In this document: positions 43,665 to 52,492 of the stretch, piece by piece
Layout: every line of letters starts with the position of its first letter
Numbering within the stretch: the stretch's first letter is position 1
DNA from: Bacteroidota bacterium
GTDB taxonomy: Bacteria; Bacteroidota; Bacteroidia; Flavobacteriales_E; Vicingaceae
NCBI GenBank assembly: GCA_013112545.1
Contig: JABFGJ010000003.1
Span: 124,001 to 188,000, forward strand
Length of the DNA: 64,000 nt
Direction: 5' to 3'
The notes under the pieces: model-generated
Told to the model about the DNA's origin: nothing
The model's input: the letters and a program-made list of their open reading frames with translations, nothing else
Databases searched by the model: none
Made by a program: the position numbers and the translations under genes

Positions 43665-44477
43665 ATGGAAAAACGAGAATTTCAAGGCAATTTGCACAAA
43701 ATGAAAACCACATTTGAGTCGCCAGTAAAATATGAATTGATATTAAATGAAGATGTGATTAACATGACAAAACTTGTGGGCACTTCAATTAAAATGAGCT
43801 TTACAGGGCAGATTAATTGCGTTAACTGTGGTCGATTAACAAGCAAATCATTTGCCCAAGGTTTTTGTTTTCCATGCTTTAGAGATGCGCCACAAAATGC
43901 AGAATGTATTATTCGCCCAGAGCTATGTGAAGCGCATTTAGGAAAAGGCAGAGACCCTGAATGGGAGGAGAAAAATCACAATCAACCTCATGTCGTTTAT
44001 TTGGCCGTCTCATCTGGAATAAAAGTTGGCGTAACACGTGAAACCCAAGTTCCTTATCGTTGGATAGACCAAGGAGCATCGAAAGCGATAAAAATAGCAG
44101 AAACTGAAAACCGATATCAGGCGGGTATGATTGAAGTAGCTTTAAAGGAATTTGCTTCTGATAAAACACCTTGGCAAAAGATGTTAAAAAATGAAGTTGC
44201 AACAAGTATAGACATAATTGAAACAAAAGATTTACTCATCGAAAAACTAGATGATGAATGGCAAGAGTTTGCAAGTGACGACGATGAAATTATAGAAATA
44301 GACTATCCAGCAATTCGTTTTCCACATAAAGTGAAAAGCCACAATTTGGACAAAACTCCAATTTTAGAGGGGAAGTTAGAAGCCATAAAAGGGCAATACC
44401 TCATTTTTGAAGGCGGAATTGTAATTAATATCCGAAAATACGGCGGCTACTTCGTGAGCTTAGAAGTAGAAGCTTAA
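43665..44477 (+). CDS. DUF2797 protein with zinc ribbon
   Basis: A 270-residue soluble protein. A four-cysteine zinc site is made by CVNC (C52, C55) and CFPC (C68, C71). Downstream, HVVYLAVSSGIKVGVTRETQVPYRWIDQGAS resembles the start of a GIY-YIG-type fold, as reported for DUF2797-like proteins. A start at M13 is also possible. The family is common in Bacteroidota and Actinobacteria but has no established role; nucleic-acid binding is a guess from the zinc ribbon and GIY-YIG resemblance. It converges with the DinB gene. Confidence 0.75.
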   Translation: MEKREFQGNLHKMKTTFESPVKYELILNEDVINMTKLVGTSIKMSFTGQINCVNCGRLTSKSFAQGFCFPCFRDAPQNAECIIRPELCEAHLGKGRDPEWEEKNHNQPHVVYLAVSSGIKVGVTRETQVPYRWIDQGASKAIKIAETENRYQAGMIEVALKEFASDKTPWQKMLKNEVATSIDIIETKDLLIEKLDDEWQEFASDDDEIIEIDYPAIRFPHKVKSHNLDKTPILEGKLEAIKGQYLIFEGGIVINIRKYGGYFVSLEVEA

Positions 44478-44519
44478 ACTGTAAACTTAAATTCGGAAAT
44501 ACTTAAGGATTCAGAACGC

Positions 44520-45056
44520 CTATAAATTATTTTTTATTTGCACAAAATGCCTTTGATTGTGAGCAATCAAAAACTGAAACGCGTCAGCAAGATTTAATTT
44601 AATAAGTGGGATAGTTAATTTACAAGTACTAGACTTTATGTGTTTGTTTTTTGAACTTTCTAAAAGCCGTATTGTTTCAGAATTTAATTCTATAAATCGT
44701 TGTATAACAGAGATGTTGAGCACTTTGCCTATCGGGTTTTTAGACTTAAATGTTTTCATTTTTTTAATTCCTGCTTCCTTTGGTTCCATCATTTCAATGA
44801 AATAATTGCCCATAAAACTTCTTTTTAAATCTACATTCGAATTTAAACTATCAGCTTTTTTAAGCACTTGATTAAATTCTTGATTGTAAAATTCAATGTA
44901 ATAATTAACATGCTCTACAATTTCTAGAATCGTCCATTTTTCTGAGCTAGGTCGATGAGTTAATTGACTTAATTCTAGTTTTTGAAGTTTTAATGCTTCC
45001 ACTTCAAGAGCTTTACTCTTAGCAATGAGCTGTTCTATTAAATCGGATTGTTTCAT
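44520..45056 (-). CDS. DinB-family protein
   Basis: A 178-residue four-helix DinB/YfiT-like protein. The three metal-type histidines are visible: WTILEIVEHVNYY (first His at about 46-50) and the C-terminal HNQRHFVQI (two His near 167-170). These enzymes bind Ni or Zn and include thiol-dependent S-transferases. In a bacillithiol-making organism such as this one (BshB1 is encoded in the window), a bacillithiol transferase role is possible but unproven. Fifty bases separate it from the Crp/Fnr regulator upstream. Confidence 0.75.
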   Translation of the reverse strand: MKQSDLIEQLIAKSKALEVEALKLQKLELSQLTHRPSSEKWTILEIVEHVNYYIEFYNQEFNQVLKKADSLNSNVDLKRSFMGNYFIEMMEPKEAGIKKMKTFKSKNPIGKVLNISVIQRFIELNSETIRLLESSKNKHIKSSTCKLTIPLIKLNLADAFQFLIAHNQRHFVQIKNNL

Positions 45057-45105
45057 TTTTTTTTACAAAGGTGGATATTCAAGATGTAATTAATCTTGAT
45101 TCAAA

Positions 45106-45627
45106 TCAAGAATTCAACAAGCGACTTAGTGTTTCTGCACTCATTCTTAAATAGGATGCAATGTATTTATGGGGAATTTCTTGAAAAACTTGAGGGCTCC
45201 TTTTTCGAATACGTTCTATTCGGTCTGAAGGAGATTGAGTTAATAGATCTATTTCTCGATGATAAAAACTAGTAACAAGCTCAACCAGCATTTGATTATA
45301 AAGGATTAATCTCGATTTTTCTGCTTCTATATAAGTTTCTAATTCTTTTTTTCTAATCCGAAGCAAGCTACATTTACGAATTGCCTGTATGGATAATTCA
45401 GAAGCTTCACCTGAAAAGTAGGCGGGTATTGAGGCTACTATAGAGCCTTTATAAGCAAAACGAATGGTTAACTCTTCTTCGTTTATGAATGTATATGCTC
45501 TTAATGCACCGCTAATTACATAATAAAAATACCGCTCTTTATCTCCTTGTTTTAATAGAAATTCGTTTCGTTTTAAATTAATCTTCTCCCAATTAATTTC
45601 ATTGTTTTGGATTAAAGATTTTATCAT
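45106..45627 (-). CDS. Crp/Fnr-type transcription regulator
   Basis: A 173-residue regulator. The cyclic-nucleotide-binding-like barrel (about 15-105: FLLKQGDKERYFYYVISGALRAY, with a G-x-I-x-A turn) lacks the R-S/T cAMP pocket of Crp. The C-terminal winged helix has HKYIASYLRMSAETLSRLL as recognition helix. It is somewhat short because the C-terminal wing is trimmed. It is likely a cytoplasmic activator responding to an unknown signal. It lies 11 bases after ispH on the same strand, so it is probably in one transcript. Confidence 0.8.
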   Translation of the reverse strand: MIKSLIQNNEINWEKINLKRNEFLLKQGDKERYFYYVISGALRAYTFINEEELTIRFAYKGSIVASIPAYFSGEASELSIQAIRKCSLLRIRKKELETYIEAEKSRLILYNQMLVELVTSFYHREIDLLTQSPSDRIERIRKRSPQVFQEIPHKYIASYLRMSAETLSRLLNS

Positions 45628-45638
45628 GATTAGATTTA

Positions 45639-46862
45639 TTACGAAACAAGTTCTTGCATCACCATCTCTTTGCTTTTGGTGTTTTTATAAAAACTTAGCA
45701 AACGATCTAACACTTGATCAACTATAGCGTCGGGGCAAGAAGCACCTGAAGTTAAAATGATACGCAAGGGCGTTTTATTGGGTAAGAAATTCGCTGTTTC
45801 TCGCATTTTTTGATGGTGGTAATCAAAATGGCGAATTAAATTTTGATTTACGATTTCATTAGAATCGGAAATGAAATAGGTAGGGAGTTTTTCTTCACAC
45901 AATTCAACCAAATGAGATGTGTTAGAACTGTTATAACCACCTACAACTATAGCCAAATCAGCTTCTGTTTCCAACAATCCATAAGTTGCTTGTTGATTGT
46001 CATTAGTTGCATAACAGAGCGTATCTCTAGTATCGGCAAAATGATTTTTAATGTTCTGATTGCCTTTTTCTTGAAGCATTATTTTTTTAAAATAATCGGC
46101 AATTGCTTGTGTTTCTGAAGCCAACATAGTCGTTTGGTTGACTACACCAACTTTTTGTAAATCTATTTCTGGCTTAAAGCCTTTGGAAACCCGATTACCA
46201 AACTCATGTTCAAATTCGGAGTAAGGTTTTTCGCCAAGAATGTATTTTCCCAACTCAACAGCCTCATCCATATTTTTGATGACGATAGAGCTTGCATTGG
46301 AAGTGCTGTGCGAAAAAGTTGCTCTTGTTTCTTCGTGATTGGGTTTGCCATGTATGATAACAGCGTAACCATCAGCACCTAATTTATCTGACTGTTTCCA
46401 AACTTTTGTTACAAAAGGACAGGTCGTGTCGTATTTTTCAATCTCTATCCCTTTGGATTTTAAAATATTTTCAATTTCTATGGTTGTGCCAAATGCAGGA
46501 ATCAAAATAATATCCTCAGGTGTTAACTCATCCCAAGCAATAAATTGTTTGCCTTCGGTATTCATAATAAACTGAATTCCCATTTTCTGTAAATCGGAAT
46601 TAACTGCAGGATTGTGAATCATTTGACTTAACAAAAATATTCGTTTTCCAGGATTTTCTTCAACAGCTCGATAGGCTCTTTCTATTGCATTTTCTACGCC
46701 ATAGCAAAAACCAAAATGACGAGCAATGATTATTTGAATAGGGCCGAAATCAATAATAGTAGGAGAGAAGTCCTTTTTTCTGGGGTCGCTTATTTTCTTA
46801 TTGTTCTTAATTAAACTGATAAAAGAACTTCTATATGTAGTCGGAATGTCAAATGATTTCAT
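45639..46862 (-). CDS. ispH: 4-hydroxy-3-methylbut-2-enyl diphosphate reductase, long form
   Basis: IspH reduces HMBPP to IPP and DMAPP, the last step of the MEP isoprenoid pathway, with a 4Fe-4S cluster. The three cluster cysteines are in GFCYGVENAI (C53), DTTCPFVTKVW (C148) and TSGASCPDAIVDQVLDR (near residue 375). At 407 residues it is the longer variant found in Bacteroidota and cyanobacteria, with an N-terminal 45-residue extension and an insertion near 260. All active residues (H-x-E-T after C148: HGKPNHEETRAT) are present. It is divergent from rpsA. Confidence 0.9.
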   Translation of the reverse strand: MKSFDIPTTYRSSFISLIKNNKKISDPRKKDFSPTIIDFGPIQIIIARHFGFCYGVENAIERAYRAVEENPGKRIFLLSQMIHNPAVNSDLQKMGIQFIMNTEGKQFIAWDELTPEDIILIPAFGTTIEIENILKSKGIEIEKYDTTCPFVTKVWKQSDKLGADGYAVIIHGKPNHEETRATFSHSTSNASSIVIKNMDEAVELGKYILGEKPYSEFEHEFGNRVSKGFKPEIDLQKVGVVNQTTMLASETQAIADYFKKIMLQEKGNQNIKNHFADTRDTLCYATNDNQQATYGLLETEADLAIVVGGYNSSNTSHLVELCEEKLPTYFISDSNEIVNQNLIRHFDYHHQKMRETANFLPNKTPLRIILTSGASCPDAIVDQVLDRLLSFYKNTKSKEMVMQELVS

Positions 46863-47072
46863 ATTTTAAAATCCCCTTGTTTTATAATTTTATATACTCA
46901 ATAAAAACAGTCGTTTTTGTTGATTGTTTTTTTGTCATGGCGATGAACAAAGCTATTCACTTATAATTAATTGTTGTTCATTTTTTAAAGCCTCAAAAAT
47001 AAGCATTGAAACACAAGAAATACTGCCAAAAAAATAATCAAAAAGCACATAACTTTATTAATTGGTTTTTAG

Positions 47073-47080
47073 TATATTTG
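47073..47080 (+). promoter_or_regulatory. rpsA: Promoter -7 box of rpsA
   Basis: The 321-base gap between ispH and rpsA (46863-47183) holds no credible gene. TATATTTG followed by CGCC is an exact -7 consensus, placing the RNA start near 47086 and giving a leader of about 98 bases. This leader could host autoregulation by S1, but no obvious long hairpin is seen. The opposite strand has a TAGCTTTG box at 46948-46955 that could serve ispH. Confidence 0.6.
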
Positions 47081-47183
47081 CGCCCTCATTTTGAGAAGCC
47101 CAATCATCGATTTATTGGGAAATTAATAATCACTTTCGTTTATAAAATCGAGTTTGAAACGAAATACAAAACAAAAGTCATTC

Positions 47184-49277
47184 ATGGCTGAATCTAAAGA
47201 CAAAGCTGCTGAAGCAGCAGAACAAAAAGCAGAAACCTCTGCAAACACAGCTGAAAATACTGCAGCTGAAACAAAAACAACTACTTCTAAAGAAACAAAA
47301 GAGCCAGTTGCTAAAGAAGCAAAAGCTGAAAAAGCTAAGCCTGCAAAAGCAAAAAAAGAGCGAGTAGCTCCTAAAAAAGGTGAAGTTGATACCGCTACGG
47401 TAGAAGCAGATCAAATTTCTGATGAAGAGCCTGTTGTAGCTCATGAAAAAGTTGCTCCAAAAACTAAAGAAGAACGAAAGCAAGAGCTAGAGCAATTTAG
47501 AACTGATTTCGATTGGGACGCTATTGGAAAGTACGACGATAAATATGCTGCTGACACTCAGAAAGAAATGGAAGAGATGTATGGTGATACTTTAATGTCT
47601 ATTACAGAACAAGATGTATTAGATGGAGAAGTTGTAAGCATTACTTCTAGAGAGGTTGTAGTAAATATCGGGTACAAATCTGATGGAGTAATCACAAAAT
47701 CTGAATTAAGATATAGACCAGATTTAGCTGTTGGCGACAAAGTGGAAGTTTTCATTGAAAGCCAAGAAGATAAAAATGGTCAATTAATTTTATCTCACAA
47801 AAAAGCAAGAGCTTTAAGAGCTTGGGATAGAGTAAATGATGCATTGAATTCTCAAGAAATCATTAAAGGTCACGTAAAATGTAGAACTAAAGGTGGTTTA
47901 ATCGTTGATGTATTTGGAATTGAAGCGTTCTTGCCAGGTTCTCAAATAGATGTTAAACCAATTAGAGATTACGATATATACGTTGATAAAACAATGGAAT
48001 TCAAAGTGGTGAAAATCAACAAAGAATTCAAAAACGTTGTAGTATCTCATAAAGCGCTTATCGAAGCAGAACTTGAAGTACAGAAAAAAGAGATTATTTC
48101 TCAATTAGAGAAAGGACAAGTATTGGAAGGAACTGTTAAAAACATTACTTCTTACGGTGTCTTTATCGACTTAGGTGGTGTTGACGGTTTAGTTCACATT
48201 ACTGATCTTTCTTGGGGTAGAGTAAACCACCCAGAAGAAGTGGTTACTTTAGATGAGAAAGTAAAAGTTGTAATTCTTGATTTTGATGATGAAAAGAAAA
48301 GAATTGCTTTAGGTATGAAGCAGTTAGAAGGTCATCCTTGGGAGAAATTAGACGAGAAATTACAAGTTGGAGATAAAGTAAGCGGAAAAGTTGTAGTTGT
48401 TGCAGATTACGGTGCTTTCGTTGAAATTCAACCAGGAGTAGAAGGATTAATTCACGTTTCTGAAATATCTTGGTCTAACCACTTACAACCTGCACAAGCA
48501 TTTTTTAAAGTTGGTGATACCGTTGACGCAGAAATATTGACATTAGACCGCGAAGAGCGTAAGATGTCTTTAGGTGTTAAACAATTGTCTAACGATCCAT
48601 GGGAAGGTGTTGAAACTAAATTCCCAGTTGAATCTAAGCATTCTGGTAAAGTAACCAATATCTCTGATTTTGGAGTCTTTGTTGAGTTAGAAGATGGAGT
48701 TGACGGTTTAGTTCATATTTCTGACTTATCATGGTCTAAGAAAATTAACCATCCAAAAGAAATTACCGCAGTAGGTGAAAAAATGGATGTTATTATTTTA
48801 GAAATTGACAAAGAAAACAGAAGATTAAGCCTTGGATACAAGCAATTAGAAGAAAATCCATGGGAAACTTTCGAAACAATTTTTGAAGTAGGAAGTATTC
48901 ACAAAGGAACTGTTTCTGAAGTTAATGCTAAAGGTGCAACAGTAATTATGCCTTACGGTGTTGAAGCATTCGCTACGAAAAGAAATCTAGCTAAAGAAGA
49001 TGGTAAATCCATTGAAAAAGACGAAGAAGCTGATTTCAAAGTAATGGAATTCAACAAAAATGCTAAGAAAATTACAGTTTCTCATACTCAAATTCACAAA
49101 GAATTAGAGGAAGAAGAAAACAATGCAAAACGTAAGCAAGTTAAAGCAAATCAAAGTGCAACTGCAAAAGCTATTAAAACAATGAATGACAAACAAGAGA
49201 AAACGACTCTTGGTGATTTAGATGCTTTAGCAAGTTTGAAAGATTCGCTAGAAAAAGACGAAAAGAAGAAAAAATAA
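47184..49277 (+). CDS. rpsA: 30S ribosomal protein S1, six S1 domains
   Basis: With the ATG at 47184 (MAESKDKAAEAAEQK) the protein has 697 residues; a start ten codons upstream is open but less likely. The first 95 residues are a low-complexity Ala/Glu/Lys tail. Six S1 (OB-fold) domains follow, opening LDGEVVSITSREVVVNIG, IKGHVKCRTKGGLIVDV, LEGTVKNITSYGVFIDLGG, VSGKVVVVADYGAFVEI, HSGKVTNISDFGVFVEL and HKGTVSEVNAKGATVIM. S1 unwinds mRNA on the 30S subunit; where SD pairing is rare, as in Bacteroidota, it is expected to be central for initiation. A strong terminator follows. Confidence 0.95.
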   Translation: MAESKDKAAEAAEQKAETSANTAENTAAETKTTTSKETKEPVAKEAKAEKAKPAKAKKERVAPKKGEVDTATVEADQISDEEPVVAHEKVAPKTKEERKQELEQFRTDFDWDAIGKYDDKYAADTQKEMEEMYGDTLMSITEQDVLDGEVVSITSREVVVNIGYKSDGVITKSELRYRPDLAVGDKVEVFIESQEDKNGQLILSHKKARALRAWDRVNDALNSQEIIKGHVKCRTKGGLIVDVFGIEAFLPGSQIDVKPIRDYDIYVDKTMEFKVVKINKEFKNVVVSHKALIEAELEVQKKEIISQLEKGQVLEGTVKNITSYGVFIDLGGVDGLVHITDLSWGRVNHPEEVVTLDEKVKVVILDFDDEKKRIALGMKQLEGHPWEKLDEKLQVGDKVSGKVVVVADYGAFVEIQPGVEGLIHVSEISWSNHLQPAQAFFKVGDTVDAEILTLDREERKMSLGVKQLSNDPWEGVETKFPVESKHSGKVTNISDFGVFVELEDGVDGLVHISDLSWSKKINHPKEITAVGEKMDVIILEIDKENRRLSLGYKQLEENPWETFETIFEVGSIHKGTVSEVNAKGATVIMPYGVEAFATKRNLAKEDGKSIEKDEEADFKVMEFNKNAKKITVSHTQIHKELEEEENNAKRKQVKANQSATAKAIKTMNDKQEKTTLGDLDALASLKDSLEKDEKKKK

Positions 49278-49301
49278 TCTTCTTGTCCGATAAATAGGAA
49301 A

Positions 49302-49327
49302 GGGGCGCAAATTGCGCCCCTTTTTTT
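49302..49327 (+). terminator. Rho-independent terminator of rpsA
   Basis: Arms GGGGCGCAA (49302-49310) and TTGCGCCCC (49312-49320) are followed by T7. It lies 25 bases after the rpsA stop. Confidence 0.92.
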
Positions 49328-49434
49328 ATGCCTCGTATTTTCTTGACTATACATAATTGTATCTTTTAAAAAAATCAACAATTACCTATATGTATAAATT
49401 CGATACTATTATATTTTGAAGAAGTAAATCTTAA

Positions 49435-49890
49435 TTACTTAAATATTGCAAACACTAAGCTTGAAACAATGATTATAGCATATAAACCTAAAGCGAGAAT
49501 GGTATAGATTCCCCAAAATTTAAAAACTGATTTAAGTTTACTAAATCCTTCATCTATATTGACAGTTTCGTTTTTTAATAAGCCATTTTTCATTTTATTG
49601 GCAAATTGGTAGAGATAATAACTTGGAAAAAAATAGATAAGGGCTATAATAAGGTAAACTATTAATAAAATCGTAGAATATAAGCGGCTTGGCATTGAAA
49701 ATGGTGAACTAAATGGGTTTTCGCTGTATTGGTTTGAAACTTGATCTAATGCAAAGTAAGCAAACCCGACAAAAACTCCAGCTATCAGTATAATTCCTAT
49801 AAAAATAAAACTGAGTATTGCTAGAAAATTAGCCCATCTGCTCGTTTCTAAAAGGTGTTTTTTTGATATTTCGCTGATATTTGTTTCCAT
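49435..49890 (-). CDS. DUF5362-like membrane protein
   Basis: A 151-residue inner-membrane protein with about three hydrophobic segments (ILSFIFIGIILIAGVFVGFAY, STILLIVYLIIALIYFFPSYYLY, FWGIYTILALGLYAIIIV). The N-terminus ISKKHLLETSRWANFLAIL and the middle YQFANKMKNGL match what I recall for the Bacteroidota DUF5362 family, whose role is unknown. It follows the DUF1569 gene by 11 bases on the same strand. Confidence 0.7.
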   Translation of the reverse strand: METNISEISKKHLLETSRWANFLAILSFIFIGIILIAGVFVGFAYFALDQVSNQYSENPFSSPFSMPSRLYSTILLIVYLIIALIYFFPSYYLYQFANKMKNGLLKNETVNIDEGFSKLKSVFKFWGIYTILALGLYAIIIVSSLVFAIFK

Positions 49891-49901
49891 TTGATTTTAA
49901 A

Positions 49902-50360
49902 TTAGCTTAGTAGTATGTCTTCAATGATTTTTATATGATGCTGAGTATGAAGCACCAAAAACTCATGAGTTTGTTTTTTGTTGAGTATTCCAAATATGGG
50001 ATGCTTAAAGTTAGCATTTTTATGAATAGTTAAAGATGATTGAATTAAGTCCTTTGCTTCAATCATTAATTTATTGATTTCTTCTACACTAGCCGATTCT
50101 TTTTGATTAACTGACGAAGGGGCTCTTACTTTTCCTCTGGGAAATTTTCCCAATAAAAAAATATAGATTCTTTTGAAGTTAAAATTTGGTTTATATTCAT
50201 CTGGACTTGATTTTTTTAAAGCCTTACACACTTCGATTATAACCATTAAGCTATGGTAAATGTGCCAAGAGATTGGTGCATTTGAAATACTAATGTTTAA
50301 TTGCTTTTCACTTGCTTTATAGCTTTCTAATCTTAGAATTTGCTTATCTATTTCCTGCAT
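49902..50360 (-). CDS. DUF1569 (DinB-superfamily) protein
   Basis: A 152-residue helical protein with WHIYHSLMVIIEVCKALKKS at about 32-50 and the C-terminal FLVLHTQHHIKIIEDIL. The histidines (WHIYH and HTQHH) are placed like those of DinB-fold metal proteins. The middle KFPRGKVRAPSSV is typical of DUF1569. The function is unknown. It precedes the membrane gene at 49435 and lies 29 bases downstream of the oxidoreductase gene. Confidence 0.75.
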   Translation of the reverse strand: MQEIDKQILRLESYKASEKQLNISISNAPISWHIYHSLMVIIEVCKALKKSSPDEYKPNFNFKRIYIFLLGKFPRGKVRAPSSVNQKESASVEEINKLMIEAKDLIQSSLTIHKNANFKHPIFGILNKKQTHEFLVLHTQHHIKIIEDILLS

Positions 50361-50388
50361 GTGTTAAATATAAGCTATTTTAAAAAAT

Positions 50389-51351
50389 TTAATCCGCAGC
50401 AATTTGAATGATAACATTGCCTGTTTTTTGTCCTGTTAAAACATATTCATATGCTTTAGAAATATCTTCTAGCGGATAAGTTCGATCTATAACTGGATTG
50501 AATTCCTTGCTTTTTAACTTGTTAATTATGTATGGCAGTGTTTTCGACTTGCTTAGTGGTATTGGAAAAATAACTTTTTTATTAGAAAAGGAAGTTAATA
50601 TTGGGTAAAATACATTTTGTGCATAAGGACCAAGTTCTGAAGAAATGTAAATGCCATTGTCAGTGAGAATTTTTTTACATTTTCCAAAAGTGCTTTTGCC
50701 GACTGTATCAAAAATAAAATCAAACTTTTCATGAGTATCCGTAAAATCTTTATGAGTATAGTCAACTATTTTACTGGCTCCTAAAGATTGAATTAAGGCA
50801 ATGTTATTCGTATTACAGGTTGCAGTAATGCTTACCCCTTTTTGTTTTGCAAATTGCAAAAGGGCAGATCCAATAGCACCTGTAGCACCGTTGATTAAAA
50901 TTTTTTGCCCTGCTTTAATTTGAGTTTTGTAAATAAAGGCATAAGCATAAAAGGCACCTTCTAAACTAGCAACCGCTTGAGCGTAAGTTAAATTATTTGG
51001 AATGCAATACAAATCAATAGGGTCAGCTACACAATATTCAGCTTGAGATTCAGAACCTGAATCTGTAAATCCAAAAACTCGATCTCCAATTGGTAAGTCA
51101 TTTACATCATTTCCTATAGAAATTATTTCTCCTGCAAAGTCAGTCCCGATTATAATTTTTTTGGGTTTAAATAAACCTAAAAAAAATCTCATTATGAAAG
51201 GCTTTGCACTAAGGTTCGCGCAATCTGTTCTATTTACAGTAGTTGCGTGAACTTTAATTAAAACTTGATTTTGATTTGGAATTGGTCGTTCAATTTCTTC
51301 AATCGTTATGTGTTTTGGATCTCCGTATTTTCTTCTAATGGCAGCTTTCAT
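50389..51351 (-). CDS. NAD(P)-dependent MDR-family oxidoreductase
   Basis: A 320-residue medium-chain dehydrogenase/reductase. The GroES-like half has VHATTVNRTDCANLS and IIGTDFAGEIISIG. The Rossmann half has AGQKILINGATGAIGSALLQFAKQKG (about 143-168). The catalytic zinc cysteine of alcohol dehydrogenases and the structural zinc lobe are missing, so it belongs to the zinc-free quinone oxidoreductase/enoyl reductase group, using NADPH. The substrate is unknown. It is followed by DUF1569 and membrane genes and probably shares their transcript. Confidence 0.82.
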   Translation of the reverse strand: MKAAIRRKYGDPKHITIEEIERPIPNQNQVLIKVHATTVNRTDCANLSAKPFIMRFFLGLFKPKKIIIGTDFAGEIISIGNDVNDLPIGDRVFGFTDSGSESQAEYCVADPIDLYCIPNNLTYAQAVASLEGAFYAYAFIYKTQIKAGQKILINGATGAIGSALLQFAKQKGVSITATCNTNNIALIQSLGASKIVDYTHKDFTDTHEKFDFIFDTVGKSTFGKCKKILTDNGIYISSELGPYAQNVFYPILTSFSNKKVIFPIPLSKSKTLPYIINKLKSKEFNPVIDRTYPLEDISKAYEYVLTGQKTGNVIIQIAAD

Positions 51352-51419
51352 TTATACACGAACTTCAAGCTTGCAAAATAAAAAATTAATCAAACCTATT
51401 CAACTTAATTTTTGAATGA

Positions 51420-51944
51420 TTAATTGATGACCTCTGTAACACGTCCACACCTTAGCATTTTATCTCCAAAATAAGGATTAAACACTTTCTCTTCATCGCT
51501 AATCCAATAGGCGCCTTGATCGTCAAATGCCATTGGGCAGAATTGTTGATAAATGCTAAGTTCCGTATCTATCGTTTTTGCTATTGAATAGATGTTGTGT
51601 GAAAGTCCTTCAAAATAAATTCGTTGCTGTTTTACATTTTTACTTTTTGAAATTAAATTTACTTCATGAAATAGCTTTTCAAGCAGTTGATTTTCATTTA
51701 ATTCAAAGTCAAACAAAAGCCCTTCAGCAGCAGAAGCTGCTGCTGAAGGATTAGAGTTGACTAAAGCATCTTTTATTTTAAGATATCCAGTTATGATTTG
51801 TTCAGCTTCTAACTTATTGAGACCTGATTTTTCAATTTCTAGCTCATTTATACTATTTTCTTCTGCAATATAATTGCTATCAAGTTTAGTTTCATGACAA
51901 GCAAACAAGACAAATGCAAGACTAAAAGTTATAATTGTTTTCAT
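51420..51944 (-). CDS. DUF3347 lipoprotein, last gene of the copper operon
   Basis: With the ATG at 51944 the protein is 174 residues and starts with a lipoprotein signal (lipobox LFAC at about 14-17); the frame is open 35 codons further but overlaps the previous gene. The mature domain repeats the C-terminal domain of CusB. Both have a helical region with YLKIKDALV and FEL-type helices, then CPMA, G-x-Y/N-W-x-S-x-E, and NPYFG-x-x-M-L-x-C-G. The Cys, Met and His content is typical of periplasmic copper binding. It likely receives or buffers Cu(I) for the pump. It follows the HMA protein by 13 bases. Confidence 0.82.
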   Translation of the reverse strand: MKTIITFSLAFVLFACHETKLDSNYIAEENSINELEIEKSGLNKLEAEQIITGYLKIKDALVNSNPSAAASAAEGLLFDFELNENQLLEKLFHEVNLISKSKNVKQQRIYFEGLSHNIYSIAKTIDTELSIYQQFCPMAFDDQGAYWISDEEKVFNPYFGDKMLRCGRVTEVIN

Positions 51945-51957
51945 ACTATAAATGGTA

Positions 51958-52344
51958 TTATTTCTTTTCTGGCCTATCGTATTGGCAACACCCTGGCAAT
52001 TTGCTATAAGTTTCTTCAGTTGATCTGTATTCTTCTGTATCATAGCCAACTAAAGCAATTTTCTTTTTGATTTCATCAAGAGAGATTTTGCTTTCATCAA
52101 AATTAACTTCCATTTGTTTTGTATCTTTATTCCAAACAGCTGAATTGATGCCTTTTTCACCCTTTAAAGCACCTTCAATCGTTTTTTTGCACATACCACA
52201 ATTGCCATATACTTTAAAACTTTCTACTGTTGAGTCATTTTGAACTATAGTGCTTTTTATTGCATTAGTATTGCTGGCGAATAGTTGACTTCCACCTAAT
52301 ATTAAACTAGTTATCAATGTTATTTGTATTGCTTTCTTTTTCAT
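51958..52344 (-). CDS. Exported HMA-domain metallochaperone
   Basis: A 128-residue protein with a signal peptide (about 1-23) and a heavy-metal-associated ferredoxin-like domain (about 38-108). The metal loop reads YGNCGMCKKTIEGAL (C-x-x-C with Met between). The fold continues with INSAVWNKDTKQMEVNFDESKISLDEIKKKI. The tail has a second Cys pair in LPGCCQYDRPEKK. Periplasmic copper delivery to CusB or to the DUF3347 protein is the likely role. It follows the 41-residue membrane protein by 22 bases. Confidence 0.85.
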   Translation of the reverse strand: MKKKAIQITLITSLILGGSQLFASNTNAIKSTIVQNDSTVESFKVYGNCGMCKKTIEGALKGEKGINSAVWNKDTKQMEVNFDESKISLDEIKKKIALVGYDTEEYRSTEETYSKLPGCCQYDRPEKK

Positions 52345-52366
52345 AATTGTTATTGAATTAATTGAT

Positions 52367-52492
52367 TTATAAATTTAAAATTTGAATGATTAAAATTATT
52401 ATAAATAGCAGAATGGCAGTCCCATAAAATATTCTGGAAGCCCAAACTTTATACTTTGATCTGTTATCTTCGTACTTACAGCAGTCTTTCAT
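52367..52492 (-). CDS. 41-residue membrane protein in the cus operon
   Basis: A small frame from ATG 52492 to TAA 52367 encodes 41 residues. An N-terminal cytoplasmic-type stretch (MKDCCKYEDNRSKYKVW) has a Cys pair and net positive charge, and is followed by a single membrane helix (about 21-41, rich in Ile and Leu). The start overlaps the cusB stop by four bases (ATGA), a classic coupling arrangement, and the gene lies within a convincing operon. This supports it as real despite its size. The Cys-Cys at positions 4-5 could bind copper. I know no named family for it. Confidence 0.62.
   Translation of the reverse strand: MKDCCKYEDNRSKYKVWASRIFYGTAILLFIIILIIQILNL

Noticed and set aside
47006-47191. 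61-residue frame upstream of rpsA
   Set aside because: It spans the -7 box and leader of rpsA and overlaps the rpsA start.
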